Shown here piece after piece: positions 33,050 to 41,354 of a stretch of DNA of 64,000 nt. Source of the DNA: Microterricola pindariensis (GTDB lineage: Bacteria > Actinomycetota > Actinomycetes > Actinomycetales > Microbacteriaceae); assembly GCF_002936985.1 (NCBI RefSeq), contig NZ_MPZN01000013.1, positions 1 through 64,000 on the forward strand, read 5' to 3'. Both the position numbers and the translations under genes were made by a program. Position 1 is the first letter of the stretch. Every line of letters starts with the position of its first letter. The notes under the pieces were generated by a model, which was given only the letters and a program-made list of their open reading frames with translations, was not told the origin of the DNA and made no database searches.

Positions 33050-34815
33050 GCGTCTGCCCGGTCGAGGATCTGTGTGAGAACCCGGCGCAGCTCGGCCTCC
33101 GGGTCGGTCACGGCCGTGCGACTGCGCCAGGCAACGTGCTGATCGGGGCGCACCAGCAGCGCGCCCTGCTCACCGATCTCGCTGCGGCGCGCGAAGTCGC
33201 CGTAGAGATCGACGACGTCGGCACCCGCACCGATCCGCACCGCCGGCAGCTCGATCCCGAGCTCCGCCGCGACGGTTGCCGCGGCATCCGCCCAGCGCTC
33301 GCCGCGCTCGCGCAGCAGAAGCGTGAAGCGCTCGGGAGATGTGAGGTCGAGTGTCGAGATCGTGCGGTCGGCCCCGCCGACCCAGGCGTGGGGCAGGCGG
33401 GCGCCCGGATCGCTGCTCGGCTGGATGAACAGCTGCGGGTCGCGTGCGAAGCCGACGCGCTCGCCATCGCCGACGACGGCGCCGGACTCGTAGCGCTGAT
33501 TCATCTCCACCCCGTGCGCGGCGAAGATGTGCCCCTTCGCCGCGAGCATCTCGGCCACCGCCACGCGGCGCTCCTCGCCCGCCGCACTCGCTTCCTTCAG
33601 CACGGCGAACTGCGCCTCGCGCTCCGCCTGCGGCGCCGCCGGGTCGATGCCGAGCGCGGGAACGACGTCTTTGCCCAGCCGCCAGCTCGCGATGGCCCGG
33701 TCGACCACCTGCCTGCCGACCGGCTGGCGCTCAGCCGAGTACGAGTCGAGCAGCGCGGGACCCGCCTGCCCCTTCACGACCGCCGCGATCTTCCACGCGA
33801 GATTGAATGCGTCCTGGATGCAGGTGTTGGCGCCGAGGCCGTTCATCGGCGGATGCCGGTGCACCGCGTCTCCCGCGCAGAAGACCCGCCCCACCGAATA
33901 GTGCTCGGCGATCACGTGGTTGATGCGCCACGGGAAGAGGCCGGTGATCGTGATGTCGACAGTGTCGTCGCCGATCAGCTGGCGCAGCTCGTGGATCGCC
34001 TCCTCTTCGGTGAGACGCGAGTTGCGCTCGCCCAGGTGCACGAACCCGGCCACCCAGTCGTGCCAGGGCTGCACCATGCGCAGCATGCCGATCGCGAGGG
34101 CCTCCTGGCGATGCGGCTGGATGACCTCGAACAGCGAGCCTGGTCGATGGGCGACGTACTTCGCCAGATCTGCCGTGAAGCGCACGTTCATCGCGCCGGC
34201 GATCCCGGACTCCCCCGCAAGCGGCAGCCCGATCGCATCCGCGACGCGGCTCTGGCCGCCGTCGGCACCGATCACGTAGCGCGCCCGGATGCTGTAGGCA
34301 CGACCGGTCGCTTGATCGGTCACCCGGACGGTGACCCCGTCATCGTCCTGCTCGAGCGACTCGAACTTCGTGCGGAACACGACGCGCACGCCCAGCCGTG
34401 CCGCCTCGCCGAGCAGGATCGGCTCGAGCCTGTCCTGGGGGATGTCGAGTCCAGACACCGGGCTTGCGGCGAGATACTCGCTCTGCCGCTCCGGGTCGTT
34501 GCCCCATGACCACACGCGCCCGATCTCCTCGCCCGCGAGCGTGGTGCACAGCACCTGGTTCGCCATGTCGGCGCGGGGCGCTGCCTGCGCGGTCACGGCG
34601 TCCTCGAGTCCGACCGCGCGCAGCACCTCCATGGTGCGCTGGTTCGTGATGTGGGCGCGGGGCGAGTCGGATGCCCAGCCCGACCGGGTGATCATGATGA
34701 CGTCGAGGCCCTGGCGTGCGAGAAGCAACGCGGCGGTGGCTCCCGTCGGCCCGCTGCCGACAACGAGCACGTCAGTCTGGGTCAGGCGCGTCTCGCTCCG
34801 CTGGGAATCGCTCAT
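33046..34815 (-). CDS. FAD-dependent phenol hydroxylase-type monooxygenase
   Basis: A 589-residue paralogue of the next gene: VGSGPTGATAALLLARQG, DG motif IGADGGQSRVADAIG, GDAVHRHPPMNGLGANTCIQDAFNLAWK near 310-337, and a C-terminal thioredoxin-like domain. Here the GD motif is intact. These enzymes add a hydroxyl beside a phenolic OH using NAD(P)H and oxygen. It is the first gene of a two-gene operon under the promoter at 34866-34894, 51 bp upstream, which carries the GntR-type motif. Its substrate is unknown. Confidence 0.88.
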   Translation of the reverse strand: MSDSQRSETRLTQTDVLVVGSGPTGATAALLLARQGLDVIMITRSGWASDSPRAHITNQRTMEVLRAVGLEDAVTAQAAPRADMANQVLCTTLAGEEIGRVWSWGNDPERQSEYLAASPVSGLDIPQDRLEPILLGEAARLGVRVVFRTKFESLEQDDDGVTVRVTDQATGRAYSIRARYVIGADGGQSRVADAIGLPLAGESGIAGAMNVRFTADLAKYVAHRPGSLFEVIQPHRQEALAIGMLRMVQPWHDWVAGFVHLGERNSRLTEEEAIHELRQLIGDDTVDITITGLFPWRINHVIAEHYSVGRVFCAGDAVHRHPPMNGLGANTCIQDAFNLAWKIAAVVKGQAGPALLDSYSAERQPVGRQVVDRAIASWRLGKDVVPALGIDPAAPQAEREAQFAVLKEASAAGEERRVAVAEMLAAKGHIFAAHGVEMNQRYESGAVVGDGERVGFARDPQLFIQPSSDPGARLPHAWVGGADRTISTLDLTSPERFTLLLRERGERWADAAATVAAELGIELPAVRIGAGADVVDLYGDFARRSEIGEQGALLVRPDQHVAWRSRTAVTDPEAELRRVLTQILDRADA

Positions 34816-34865
34816 CGTCTCTCCGCATCGTCGCGTGATCAGGGCTCGTCGTGGGCCTGCCTCAA

Positions 34866-34894
34866 ATCGTATGAATAATCACACACGATTTCAA
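34866..34894 (-). promoter_or_regulatory. Promoter with GntR-type operator, site 1
   Basis: Read leftward: TTGAAA, 17 bp, TACGAT, then the monooxygenase start 50 bp on. The 24-bp motif (ATCGTGTG...TACGAT) lies on the spacer and -10 exactly as at 26243-26271. A further CGATTT-like half is present at 34899-34903. Confidence 0.7.
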
Positions 34895-34952
34895 GTGCGA
34901 TTTCTGCTTCTCCGCACGAGTGCGTTTCAGCCGCAGGGTGCGGCAACAGCTT

Positions 34953-35633
34953 TCAGCTTCGAGCCCGCTCCGCGGCCTTGCGCTCCGCCTCATGCTTGGC
35001 GACGGCATCCAGGGTGTTGATCTCGTGTTGACGCACCGAGGTCTCAATGAGGTCCGCATCTGCACCGGCCTCGATGAGGTCGAGGATCTGGTCGTGCTCA
35101 GCCAGCGAGGCCAGCGCGCGTCCGGGGGCGTACCAGAATGCTGTGCGGCGGATGAGGTCGAGACGGGTCCACTCCGCGTGCACCAAGTGGTTGAGCCGCT
35201 CGTCATCGGACTTCGAGCACAGCGACTCGTGGAAGGTGCGATTCAGATCGCCAAACCGCTGCGGGTCGAAGTTCGCCAGCGCCTCCCCCATCTGCTTGTT
35301 GAGGTCACGAGCCTCGGCCAGCTCCGCGGCATCCAGTCGCGGCGCGGAGAGAGCGGTCGCGTACCCCTCGAGCCTCGCCAGCAGGTTCATCGTGCGGTGC
35401 CAGGAGTCGACGTCAACCGACTTGACGATCGCTCCGGCGTTCGGGACGATGTCAACCCACCCCTCGGCTTCGAGTCGCCGCAACGACTCGCGCCACGGAA
35501 CCGAGCTGATGCCGTGCTCGCGGCCGAGTTGATCGATCACGAGTCTCTGACCCGGGCCGTACGTGCCGTCCATGATTCCGCGACTCAGGATCGCGTACGC
35601 CTGCTCTGCCTTGCTGATCTTCGTCTCAACCAC
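34953..35633 (-). CDS. GntR/FadR-subfamily regulator
   Basis: A 226-residue regulator. The winged helix-turn-helix runs from about residue 8 to 75 (AYAILSRGIMDGTYGPGQRLVIDQLGREHGIS, then LRRLEAEGWVDIVPNAGAIV). The all-helical FCD ligand domain has DLNRTFHESL and the metal-binding His residues in HLVHAEW and AEHDQIL. The GTG start is fixed by AAGGAGG four bases upstream. Its own promoter carries a copy of the 24-bp motif found before three other units, so autoregulation and control of the monooxygenase, amidohydrolase, dienelactone hydrolase and ABC units are inferred. FCD regulators typically release DNA on binding a carboxylic acid. Confidence 0.88.
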   Translation of the reverse strand: MVETKISKAEQAYAILSRGIMDGTYGPGQRLVIDQLGREHGISSVPWRESLRRLEAEGWVDIVPNAGAIVKSVDVDSWHRTMNLLARLEGYATALSAPRLDAAELAEARDLNKQMGEALANFDPQRFGDLNRTFHESLCSKSDDERLNHLVHAEWTRLDLIRRTAFWYAPGRALASLAEHDQILDLIEAGADADLIETSVRQHEINTLDAVAKHEAERKAAERARS

Positions 35634-35653
35634 AGTGCCTCCTTGTGGAGCAC

Positions 35654-35677
35654 ATCATATAAGGGATCACATGCGAT
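35654..35677. promoter_or_regulatory. GntR-type operator, site 3 (autoregulatory)
   Basis: Read leftward: ATCGCATGTG...TATATGAT, the same 24-bp layout as sites 1 and 2, with TATGAT at the -10 position. It lies 21 bp before the GntR start and overlaps the last codon of the LysR gene. Confidence 0.6.
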
Positions 35678-36587
35678 CAGCGGAGCGCATCGTCTCGATT
35701 CCTGCGAGGAGCCGAGCGACGGCCGGCTCACTGGCCGAGCCGGCGCGAGCCAGCACCAGTGCCCGCAGTGGCGTTGGCGGTCGATCGAGCCGCCGCAGGG
35801 TCAGATTGAATCGCGTGAGGCTCGCGCCGTCGGGGTCGGGCAGGATCGCACTCGCGATGCCCGCCTCGACGAGCGGGATGCTGGTCTGGATGGTGTCCGC
35901 CGTGCGGATCGACGACGGCGAGATGTGGTGCCGCCTGAACGCCGCCTCCACCGCCTCCGGCAGGCTCGGAACGGCCGCGGTGCGGCCGGGCAGCACCACC
36001 ACCCTGCCGTCGAACTCGGTCAGCGGCAGCGGGTCCGGCGCGAGGTGTTCCTCGGGCGGGAGTGCCGCGACGAGCGGCACCGGGCCCCAGTCCACGATGT
36101 CGAGCACGTGGCGGTGGCGTTGCGCGAACCGCTTCGGATCGGCCACCATCACCGCGGCGACATCGACGCTGCGCTGCTGCAGCATGTCGATCGCCGTCCA
36201 CGGCGGCGGGTCGACGAGCCGCACCTCGACGTCGGGGGTGTCCGCCGCATACGCGCGAAGCAGCATCGGGATGCGGTGCCACATCAGCACCGGCACCGCG
36301 GCCATGCGGAGTGACCCAGTGACACCGGAGCCGAATCGTCGGAGCGCCGAGGTGATGCCGTCGATGTCGCCGAGCACACGCGTGGACGCATCGAGCAGGA
36401 ACCGTCCGGCGCTCGTCGGCTCGACCCCGCGGGGCGTGCGCACCAGGAGGGGAACGCCGACATCGGCCTCGAGCTTCGCGATCGCGACACTCAGCGGCGG
36501 CTGCGACATGTGCAGTCGCCCGGCGGCTGCGGTGAGGGAGCCGGCCTCGACGACGGCCGCGAAGTAACGCAGCTGTCGTAGATCCAT
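35667..36587 (-). CDS. LysR-family regulator
   Basis: A 306-residue LysR regulator. The N-terminal helix-turn-helix (MDLRQLRYFAAVVEAGSLTAAAGRLHMSQPPLS, residues 1-33) is typical of the CatR/BenM-like group acting on aromatic pathways. The effector-binding domain follows from about residue 90. It is divergent from the extradiol dioxygenase gene, 103 bp away, with a T-N11-A palindrome between them, so it is probably its activator. It ends 33 bp before the GntR gene. Confidence 0.88.
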   Translation of the reverse strand: MDLRQLRYFAAVVEAGSLTAAAGRLHMSQPPLSVAIAKLEADVGVPLLVRTPRGVEPTSAGRFLLDASTRVLGDIDGITSALRRFGSGVTGSLRMAAVPVLMWHRIPMLLRAYAADTPDVEVRLVDPPPWTAIDMLQQRSVDVAAVMVADPKRFAQRHRHVLDIVDWGPVPLVAALPPEEHLAPDPLPLTEFDGRVVVLPGRTAAVPSLPEAVEAAFRRHHISPSSIRTADTIQTSIPLVEAGIASAILPDPDGASLTRFNLTLRRLDRPPTPLRALVLARAGSASEPAVARLLAGIETMRSADRM

Positions 36588-36618
36588 ATAGGAACACTAG
36601 CCCCCTAGCCCGAGCGTC

Positions 36619-36633
36619 ATAGCTTTTGTGTAT
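36619..36633. promoter_or_regulatory. LysR-type T-N11-A box
   Basis: ATA-N9-TAT (ATAGCTTTTGTGTAT) lies midway between the divergent lysR and dioxygenase genes. It fits the T-N11-A form of LysR recognition sites. The dioxygenase ATG at 36691 has no clear ribosome site, so a leaderless or weakly initiated transcript is possible. Confidence 0.4.
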
Positions 36634-36690
36634 GGCTGCGCAAGCGAACGGGTAGTTCCGCCCGTGGCATCCGACTGGCACGCTGATCGC

Positions 36691-37686
36691 ATGCTGCCGA
36701 TCACGAACTCCGACCCCGCCTTCACCCTCACCCGTTCGAGCCACGTCGCCATTGCGGTCACGGATCTCGCCCGCAGTCGCGACTTCTACCGAGACGTCGT
36801 CGGCCTCGTGGTCACCGAAGAGACCAGCGACACCGTCTACCTGCGCGGGCTCGAGGAGGCTGCCCATCACAGCCTGATCCTCGAGCTCGCCCCCGAGGCC
36901 AAAGCGCTCCACGTCGGCCTGCGGGTGCGCACCGACGACGACATCATCGCCGCCGAGAAGTTCTTCCAGGAGAACGACATCGAGCACCAGCGGGTCGAGC
37001 GCGACCACCAGGGTCCAACGATCCAGTTCCGCGACGCCGTCGGCACCCGCATGGAGCTGACCTCGTCTATGGATGTCGTGCCCCGCAAGATGCAGAACTA
37101 CAACGAGTTCGTCGCCGGGGCCCCGCAGCGACTGGACCACTACCAGTGCGTGACGCACGACGTGCAGACCGCGACGGACTTCTGGACAGGTCTCGGCATG
37201 CGCATGTCGGAGTACACCGCCACCGACGGCACCGACGAACTGTGGGGAACGTGGATGGAGGTCAAGGGCAACACCCACGACCTGGTCTTCACGAATGGCC
37301 GCGGGCCGCGTCTGCACCACTTCGCCTACGCGGTGCCAGATGGGGCGTCACTGATCCACGCCGCCGACGTCGCCGGCTCACTCGGCTTCGGCGGCGAGAT
37401 CGACCGCGGCCCCGGGCGCCACGGCATCAGCAACGCGCTCTTCCTCTACCTCCGCGACCCCGACCAGCACCGCGTCGAGCTGTTCAACACGCACTACCAA
37501 TTCATCGATCTGGAGACGCCCCCCATTCGGTGGGATGTGACCGACCCGCGTCGTGCGCAGCTCTGGGGGATGCCCGCATCCCGTCGCTGGTTCTTTGAGG
37601 CCAGCGAATTCCCGGAGGAGCCGGTTCACGAGCCCCTGCTCCAGGCAAGCCCCGGGACGCTCGAGGACTACCTCGGCATCCACTGA
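36691..37686 (+). CDS. Extradiol dioxygenase, homoprotocatechuate 2,3-dioxygenase type
   Basis: A 331-residue vicinal oxygen chelate dioxygenase that cleaves a catechol ring next to the diol. By comparison with the Brevibacterium fuscum enzyme (recalled): metal ligands His150, His210 (RLHH) and Glu263 (HRVELF), acid-base His196 (NTHD), second-shell His244 (GPGRHG) and Tyr253 all keep their spacing. The C-terminal tail (PIRWDVTDPRRAQLWG) is also shared. Gln152 differs from Asn in that enzyme. The preferred metal, iron or manganese, is not visible. Activation by the divergent LysR protein is likely. It gives the island its ring-opening step. Confidence 0.9.
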   Translation: MLPITNSDPAFTLTRSSHVAIAVTDLARSRDFYRDVVGLVVTEETSDTVYLRGLEEAAHHSLILELAPEAKALHVGLRVRTDDDIIAAEKFFQENDIEHQRVERDHQGPTIQFRDAVGTRMELTSSMDVVPRKMQNYNEFVAGAPQRLDHYQCVTHDVQTATDFWTGLGMRMSEYTATDGTDELWGTWMEVKGNTHDLVFTNGRGPRLHHFAYAVPDGASLIHAADVAGSLGFGGEIDRGPGRHGISNALFLYLRDPDQHRVELFNTHYQFIDLETPPIRWDVTDPRRAQLWGMPASRRWFFEASEFPEEPVHEPLLQASPGTLEDYLGIH

Positions 37687-37738
37687 CGCTCGGGATCCAC
37701 TGACGCTCGGGATCCACTGACGCTCGGGATCCACTGAC
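37684..37738. repeat. 17-bp tandem repeat after the dioxygenase gene
   Basis: Three exact copies of TGACGCTCGGGATCCAC and a partial fourth begin at the stop codon of the dioxygenase gene. The last codons also end in ATCCAC, so the repeat probably grew by slippage from the gene end. No hairpin function is evident. Confidence 0.85.
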
Positions 37739-37754
37739 ACTCGGCGCCCACCGG

Positions 37755-37785
37755 AAATATCTTGACAAATATATATACCCCCATA
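37755..37785 (+). promoter_or_regulatory. AT-rich promoter element, copy 1
   Basis: AAATATCTTG-N4-ATATATAT-N5-CATA lies 67 bp before the first twin monooxygenase. TTGACA at 37762-37767 may be a -35. The same arrangement with identical spacing occurs at 39021 before the second twin. It is strikingly AT-rich in this genome and is a candidate binding site for the nearby MarR proteins. Confidence 0.55.
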
Positions 37786-37851
37786 CGCTCTGAGTGAGCC
37801 GTTCCCGCAGCGACGCGGGAACGGGAATCCCACACAGGTGTAGGAGTGCAT

Positions 37852-38988
37852 ATGTCAGAGCGCAAGGTTCTCATCGCCGGCGGCGGTATCGGCGGGCTCT
37901 CCGCCGCAATCGCCCTTCGCCAGGAGGGGCACGAGGTCCAGGTCATCGAGCGGTACGAGAGCGCGCATGCCTCTGTGTACGGAGTCGGCGTCATCCAGCC
38001 CATCAATGCGCTGCGTGCACTCGACGCGATCGGATGCGCGCAGCAGTGCATCGACGCCGGGTTCGCGGCCGAGAAGTGGGGCGCGATCCACAGCACGGAT
38101 GGACACTACGTCGCCGACATCGATGGAGCGCCCATCGAGAGCGGCACGCTGCCGCCTATGAACGGCGTCACTCGCCCGAAGCTGCATCAGATCCTCACCG
38201 CGCGCGCGGTCGACCTCGGCGTGCAGATCCGCTATTCGACGTCCTTCGCCTCTCTGGAACAGCGCGAGGACGACGTGCTCGTCACACTCGACACCGGCGA
38301 GCAGATCTCGGCTGAGGTCCTGGTCGGCGCCGACGGCGTGAACTCCGGCGTGCGACCGTTCGTGCTGGATGCCGACGTGACGCCGCACTACATCGGGCAG
38401 TCGGCCTACCGACAGAACCTGCCGCGGCTTCCCGAGATCGATCGGGTCATCATCCAGGGCGGCCCCAACGGCACCGCGGGATTTGTGCCGATCGGCCCGG
38501 ACCTCGCGTACATGTTTTTCAACAAGGCAATGAACAGGGAAGACAGGCCCGCGGCGGAAGACCTCCCGGCGGCACTGCGCAGAGAGCTGGAAGGGTACGG
38601 CGGGCTCGCCGGTCGATTCCGCGACGAGTTCCTCAGCGATGACCCCGCCGACATCGTGCTGCGCCCCGAAGAGTCGATGATCGCCGCGGCACCGTGGCAC
38701 AAGGGCCGCGTGGTGCTCATGGGTGACGCGGTGCACGCCATCACCCCGCACCTCGGCCAGGGCGCCGCACAGGCAATCGAAGACGGCGTCGTGCTCGCCG
38801 AGGTGCTGACGCGGCATGATGATCTCGCCTCCGCGTTCGCAGAGTTCACGCAGCGCCGTTACGAGCGCTGCCGACTGGTGGTGGAGACGTCGGAGGCGAT
38901 CGGCGCATGGGAGATGGGCAAACTCCCCGACTTCGACAACGTCGCGGCGACCCAGCACGTGCTGGAGGTCATGGCGCAGCCCATCTGA
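37852..38988 (+). CDS. FAD-dependent monooxygenase, twin 1
   Basis: A 378-residue class A flavoprotein: AGGGIGGLSAAIALRQEGH at about 7-25, DG motif GADGVNSGVRPF and GDAVHAITPHLGQGAAQAIEDG near 282-303. These features place it among salicylate hydroxylase and 6-hydroxynicotinate monooxygenase-like proteins. It is highly similar throughout to the next gene (YIGQSAYRQN, GFVPIGPD, RDEFLSDDPADIVLRPEE). The ATG at 37852 has GGAG five bases upstream in the same GGTGTAGGA leader as the twin. The AT-rich element upstream is also shared. The pair looks like a recent duplication that kept its promoter. Confidence 0.88.
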   Translation: MSERKVLIAGGGIGGLSAAIALRQEGHEVQVIERYESAHASVYGVGVIQPINALRALDAIGCAQQCIDAGFAAEKWGAIHSTDGHYVADIDGAPIESGTLPPMNGVTRPKLHQILTARAVDLGVQIRYSTSFASLEQREDDVLVTLDTGEQISAEVLVGADGVNSGVRPFVLDADVTPHYIGQSAYRQNLPRLPEIDRVIIQGGPNGTAGFVPIGPDLAYMFFNKAMNREDRPAAEDLPAALRRELEGYGGLAGRFRDEFLSDDPADIVLRPEESMIAAAPWHKGRVVLMGDAVHAITPHLGQGAAQAIEDGVVLAEVLTRHDDLASAFAEFTQRRYERCRLVVETSEAIGAWEMGKLPDFDNVAATQHVLEVMAQPI

Positions 38989-39020
38989 CGCGCGGAGCTG
39001 GAGGCGTGAATCCCCACGCA

Positions 39021-39051
39021 AAATATCTTGCGTTATATATATGCGGGCATA
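39021..39051 (+). promoter_or_regulatory. AT-rich promoter element, copy 2
   Basis: AAATATCTTG-N4-ATATATAT-N5-CATA, followed by TATATTC, lies 59 bp before the second twin monooxygenase. ATATGC-GG-GCATAT at 39038-39051 makes a 6-bp-arm palindrome here that copy 1 lacks. TTGCGT and TATATT, 16 bp apart, could be -35 and -10. Confidence 0.55.
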
Positions 39052-39109
39052 TATTCTTTGGGGATCACCGCGAAGACGCGAGTGAGAATCTACGAAGGTG
39101 TAGGAAATC

Positions 39110-40246
39110 ATGAGCAAGCTCAACGTTCTCGTCGTCGGCGGCGGCATCGGTGGCCTGTCGGCCGCGATCGCGATCCGCCAGAAGGGGCACGACGTCCACG
39201 TGGTCGAGCGGTACGCGTCGGCGCACGCGTCCGTCTACGGCGTCGGGATCATCCAACCCATCAACGCGCTTCGCGCTCTTGACGCCATCGGTGCGGCACA
39301 GCCGTGCCTCGACGCAGGCTTCGCGGCATCCGCCTGGGGTGCGATGTACGACCACGACGGCAACTTCCTCCGCGACATTCATGGCACGCCGATCGAGAGC
39401 AGCACCCTGCCCCCGATGAATGGTGTGACCCGCCCGAAGCTGCACGAGATCCTCACAGAGCGGGCCATCGAGGTCGGCGTGGTCATTCAATACTCCAGCT
39501 CGTACGTCTCGCTCACCGACCGCGGCGACGGGATCGACGTCACCCTCGACACCGGCGAGGTGATCTCGGCCGACATCCTCGTCGGTGCCGACGGCGTCGC
39601 CTCGAAGGTGCGAGAGCACGTTCTCGACGCGACACTGCGCCCGGAGTACATCGGGCAGTCGGCCTATCGCCAGAACATGCCCCTCCTGCCGGAGATCGAC
39701 CGGATCATCCTTCAGGAGGGTCCGAATGGGATGGCCGGCTTCGTGCCGATCGGTCCGGACATGGCCTACATGTTCTTCAACAAGCCAATGGCGCGCGCCG
39801 AGCGCCCCGCCACCGCAGATCTGCCCGCGGCGCTGCGCGCCGAACTCGAGGGCTTCGGCGGACTCGCCGGACGGTTCCGCGACGAGTTCCTCAGCGACAA
39901 CCCTGCCGATATCGTCCTCCGCCCGGAGGAGGCGATGATCGCGCCCGCCCCATGGCACAAGGGCCGGGTGGTGCTCATGGGCGACGCAGTGCACTCCATC
40001 ACTCCGCACCTCGGCCAGGGTGCCGCGCAGGCGATTGAAGATGGCGTGGTACTCGGTGAAGTGCTCGGGGCGCACGAGAACATTGAAGACGCCTTCGTCG
40101 AGTTCACCGAGCGCCGATTCGAACGCTGCAAACTGATCGTCGAGACCTCGCGCAACATCGGCGAGTGGGAGATGGGCAAGCTTCCCGGCTTCGACAACGT
40201 CGCCGCAACACAGCACGTGCTCAAGGTCATGGCACAGCCGCTCTGA
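39110..40246 (+). CDS. FAD-dependent monooxygenase, twin 2
   Basis: A 378-residue paralogue of the preceding gene, equal in length and collinear: VGGGIGGLSAAIAIRQKGH, DG motif GADGVASKVREH and GDAVHSITPHLGQGAAQAIEDG. Differences cluster in the substrate domain (residues about 60-130), as expected if the two have diverged in substrate or regiospecificity. It has its own copy of the promoter element and of the GGTGTAGGA leader, so it can be transcribed alone. It is followed by a strong terminator and a rightward MarR gene. Confidence 0.88.
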   Translation: MSKLNVLVVGGGIGGLSAAIAIRQKGHDVHVVERYASAHASVYGVGIIQPINALRALDAIGAAQPCLDAGFAASAWGAMYDHDGNFLRDIHGTPIESSTLPPMNGVTRPKLHEILTERAIEVGVVIQYSSSYVSLTDRGDGIDVTLDTGEVISADILVGADGVASKVREHVLDATLRPEYIGQSAYRQNMPLLPEIDRIILQEGPNGMAGFVPIGPDMAYMFFNKPMARAERPATADLPAALRAELEGFGGLAGRFRDEFLSDNPADIVLRPEEAMIAPAPWHKGRVVLMGDAVHSITPHLGQGAAQAIEDGVVLGEVLGAHENIEDAFVEFTERRFERCKLIVETSRNIGEWEMGKLPGFDNVAATQHVLKVMAQPL

Positions 40247-40257
40247 GTCGACTCTGC

Positions 40258-40297
40258 ACGCTCCGGGGATCGCGCGCGACGCGACCCCGGAGCGTTC
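40258..40297 (+). terminator. Rho-independent terminator after twin monooxygenases
   Basis: ACGCTCCGGGG-A-TCGCG pairs with CGCGACCCCGGAGCGT around a CGCGA loop: sixteen pairs with one bulged A, 12 bp after the stop. It is followed by TTCCC rather than a T-run. Confidence 0.7.
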
Positions 40298-40337
40298 CCG
40301 TCATTGTGCCCACCCCGGGCGATAGGCTCAGGAGACC

Positions 40338-40823
40338 ATGGTGAGCCCCGACCGACCACGCCTGACCGATGTCAGCATCACGCTGCGCGAACTCGCCTGG
40401 ACGATCCACCGCAAGGCGCCGGAGCGCGCCGGCGTTGGCCCGCTGCCGACCACGGAGATCGCCCTCCTGAAGCAGGTGATCGACGCACCGGCATCCACCG
40501 TCGGAGAACTCGCCGACGCGCTCGGGCTGCAGCAGCCGAACGTCAGCACCGCACTGCGCACTCTGGAAGAGCGCGGCTTCGTCAGCCGCGAGAAGAGCGC
40601 ACGCGACCGTCGGGTGTCCCTCATCCAACCGACTCCGTCGGGGGTTCACGAGCACCGCGCCGTCGCCGCCGAATGGTCGAGGCCGGTGAACGAGGCACTG
40701 GAGTCGCTCACCGCCGAACAGCTGGCCGCACTCGAGGACGCCGTCGAGGCGCTGAACGCCGTTCACCAGGCACTGCGGAAGGCCTCCGGCCGGGGGTCGG
40801 CGAGCGACACGGGCGACGCGTAA
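40338..40823 (+). CDS. MarR-family regulator
   Basis: A 161-residue winged helix-turn-helix protein. The recognition region is STVGELADALGLQQPNVSTALRTLEERGFVSREKSARDRRVSLIQPTPSG at about 55-105, a classic MarR core with the DRR wing. It lies 91 bp after the twin monooxygenases, behind a terminator, and is a candidate regulator of their shared AT-rich promoter elements. No palindrome is obvious before its own start. MarR proteins in such places usually sense phenolic ligands. Confidence 0.87.
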   Translation: MVSPDRPRLTDVSITLRELAWTIHRKAPERAGVGPLPTTEIALLKQVIDAPASTVGELADALGLQQPNVSTALRTLEERGFVSREKSARDRRVSLIQPTPSGVHEHRAVAAEWSRPVNEALESLTAEQLAALEDAVEALNAVHQALRKASGRGSASDTGDA

Positions 40824-40877
40824 CTCGAGTTCGGCGACGAGTGCCGGCACCGGAGCCCACGGGGACGGGGCCCGCGG

Positions 40878-41354
40878 CTATTTCTCCAGCATTTTCCAGA
40901 GTGCGCGGAACAGCGCGTCCGCCTCGGCGGGTCCCAGATGCGCGGTCAGTTCGCGCTGCACCTCCACTGCCTTCGGGGCGAGCCGCGCGCGTTCTGCGGC
41001 TCCGAGCTCGGTGAGGGTCACGACGTTCCGCCGGGCGTCGGCCGATGCGCGCTGCCGCGAAATCAGCCCGGCCTTCTCCATCCGCCGCACGAGGTCGGCA
41101 ACGGTCGAGCGGTCGAGGTCGACCTCGTCGCACAGTTGGCGCTGGCTCGCCTCCGCCGTCCGGTCAAGCACGACGAGGATGCTGTACTGCGCGCTCGTGA
41201 TATCCGGCGATGCCACGCGCGCCCAGGTCGCCAGGTGCAGTTGCTGCGCCCGACGGATGAGGTTTCCGACGTGCCGCTGCGGTTCGGGAAGGTCGCTGAT
41301 CGTCGTCACGGCTCCCATCCTGTCAGCCGCAGGCGGCGCGGAAGGCTCGCTCAC
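40878..41354 (-). CDS. MarR-family regulator coupled to the hydroxybenzoate hydroxylase
   Basis: A 158-residue MarR protein with ITSAQYSILVVLDRTAEASQRQLCDEVDLDRSTVADLVRRMEKAGLISRQRASADARRN as its helix-turn-helix and wing (about 52-110). The GTG start at 41354 overlaps the stop of the hydroxylase gene by four bases (GTGA), which argues for this start over the ATG twelve codons on. It is therefore co-transcribed with the enzyme it probably controls, through the palindrome at 43281-43294. Confidence 0.85.
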   Translation of the reverse strand: MSEPSAPPAADRMGAVTTISDLPEPQRHVGNLIRRAQQLHLATWARVASPDITSAQYSILVVLDRTAEASQRQLCDEVDLDRSTVADLVRRMEKAGLISRQRASADARRNVVTLTELGAAERARLAPKAVEVQRELTAHLGPAEADALFRALWKMLEK

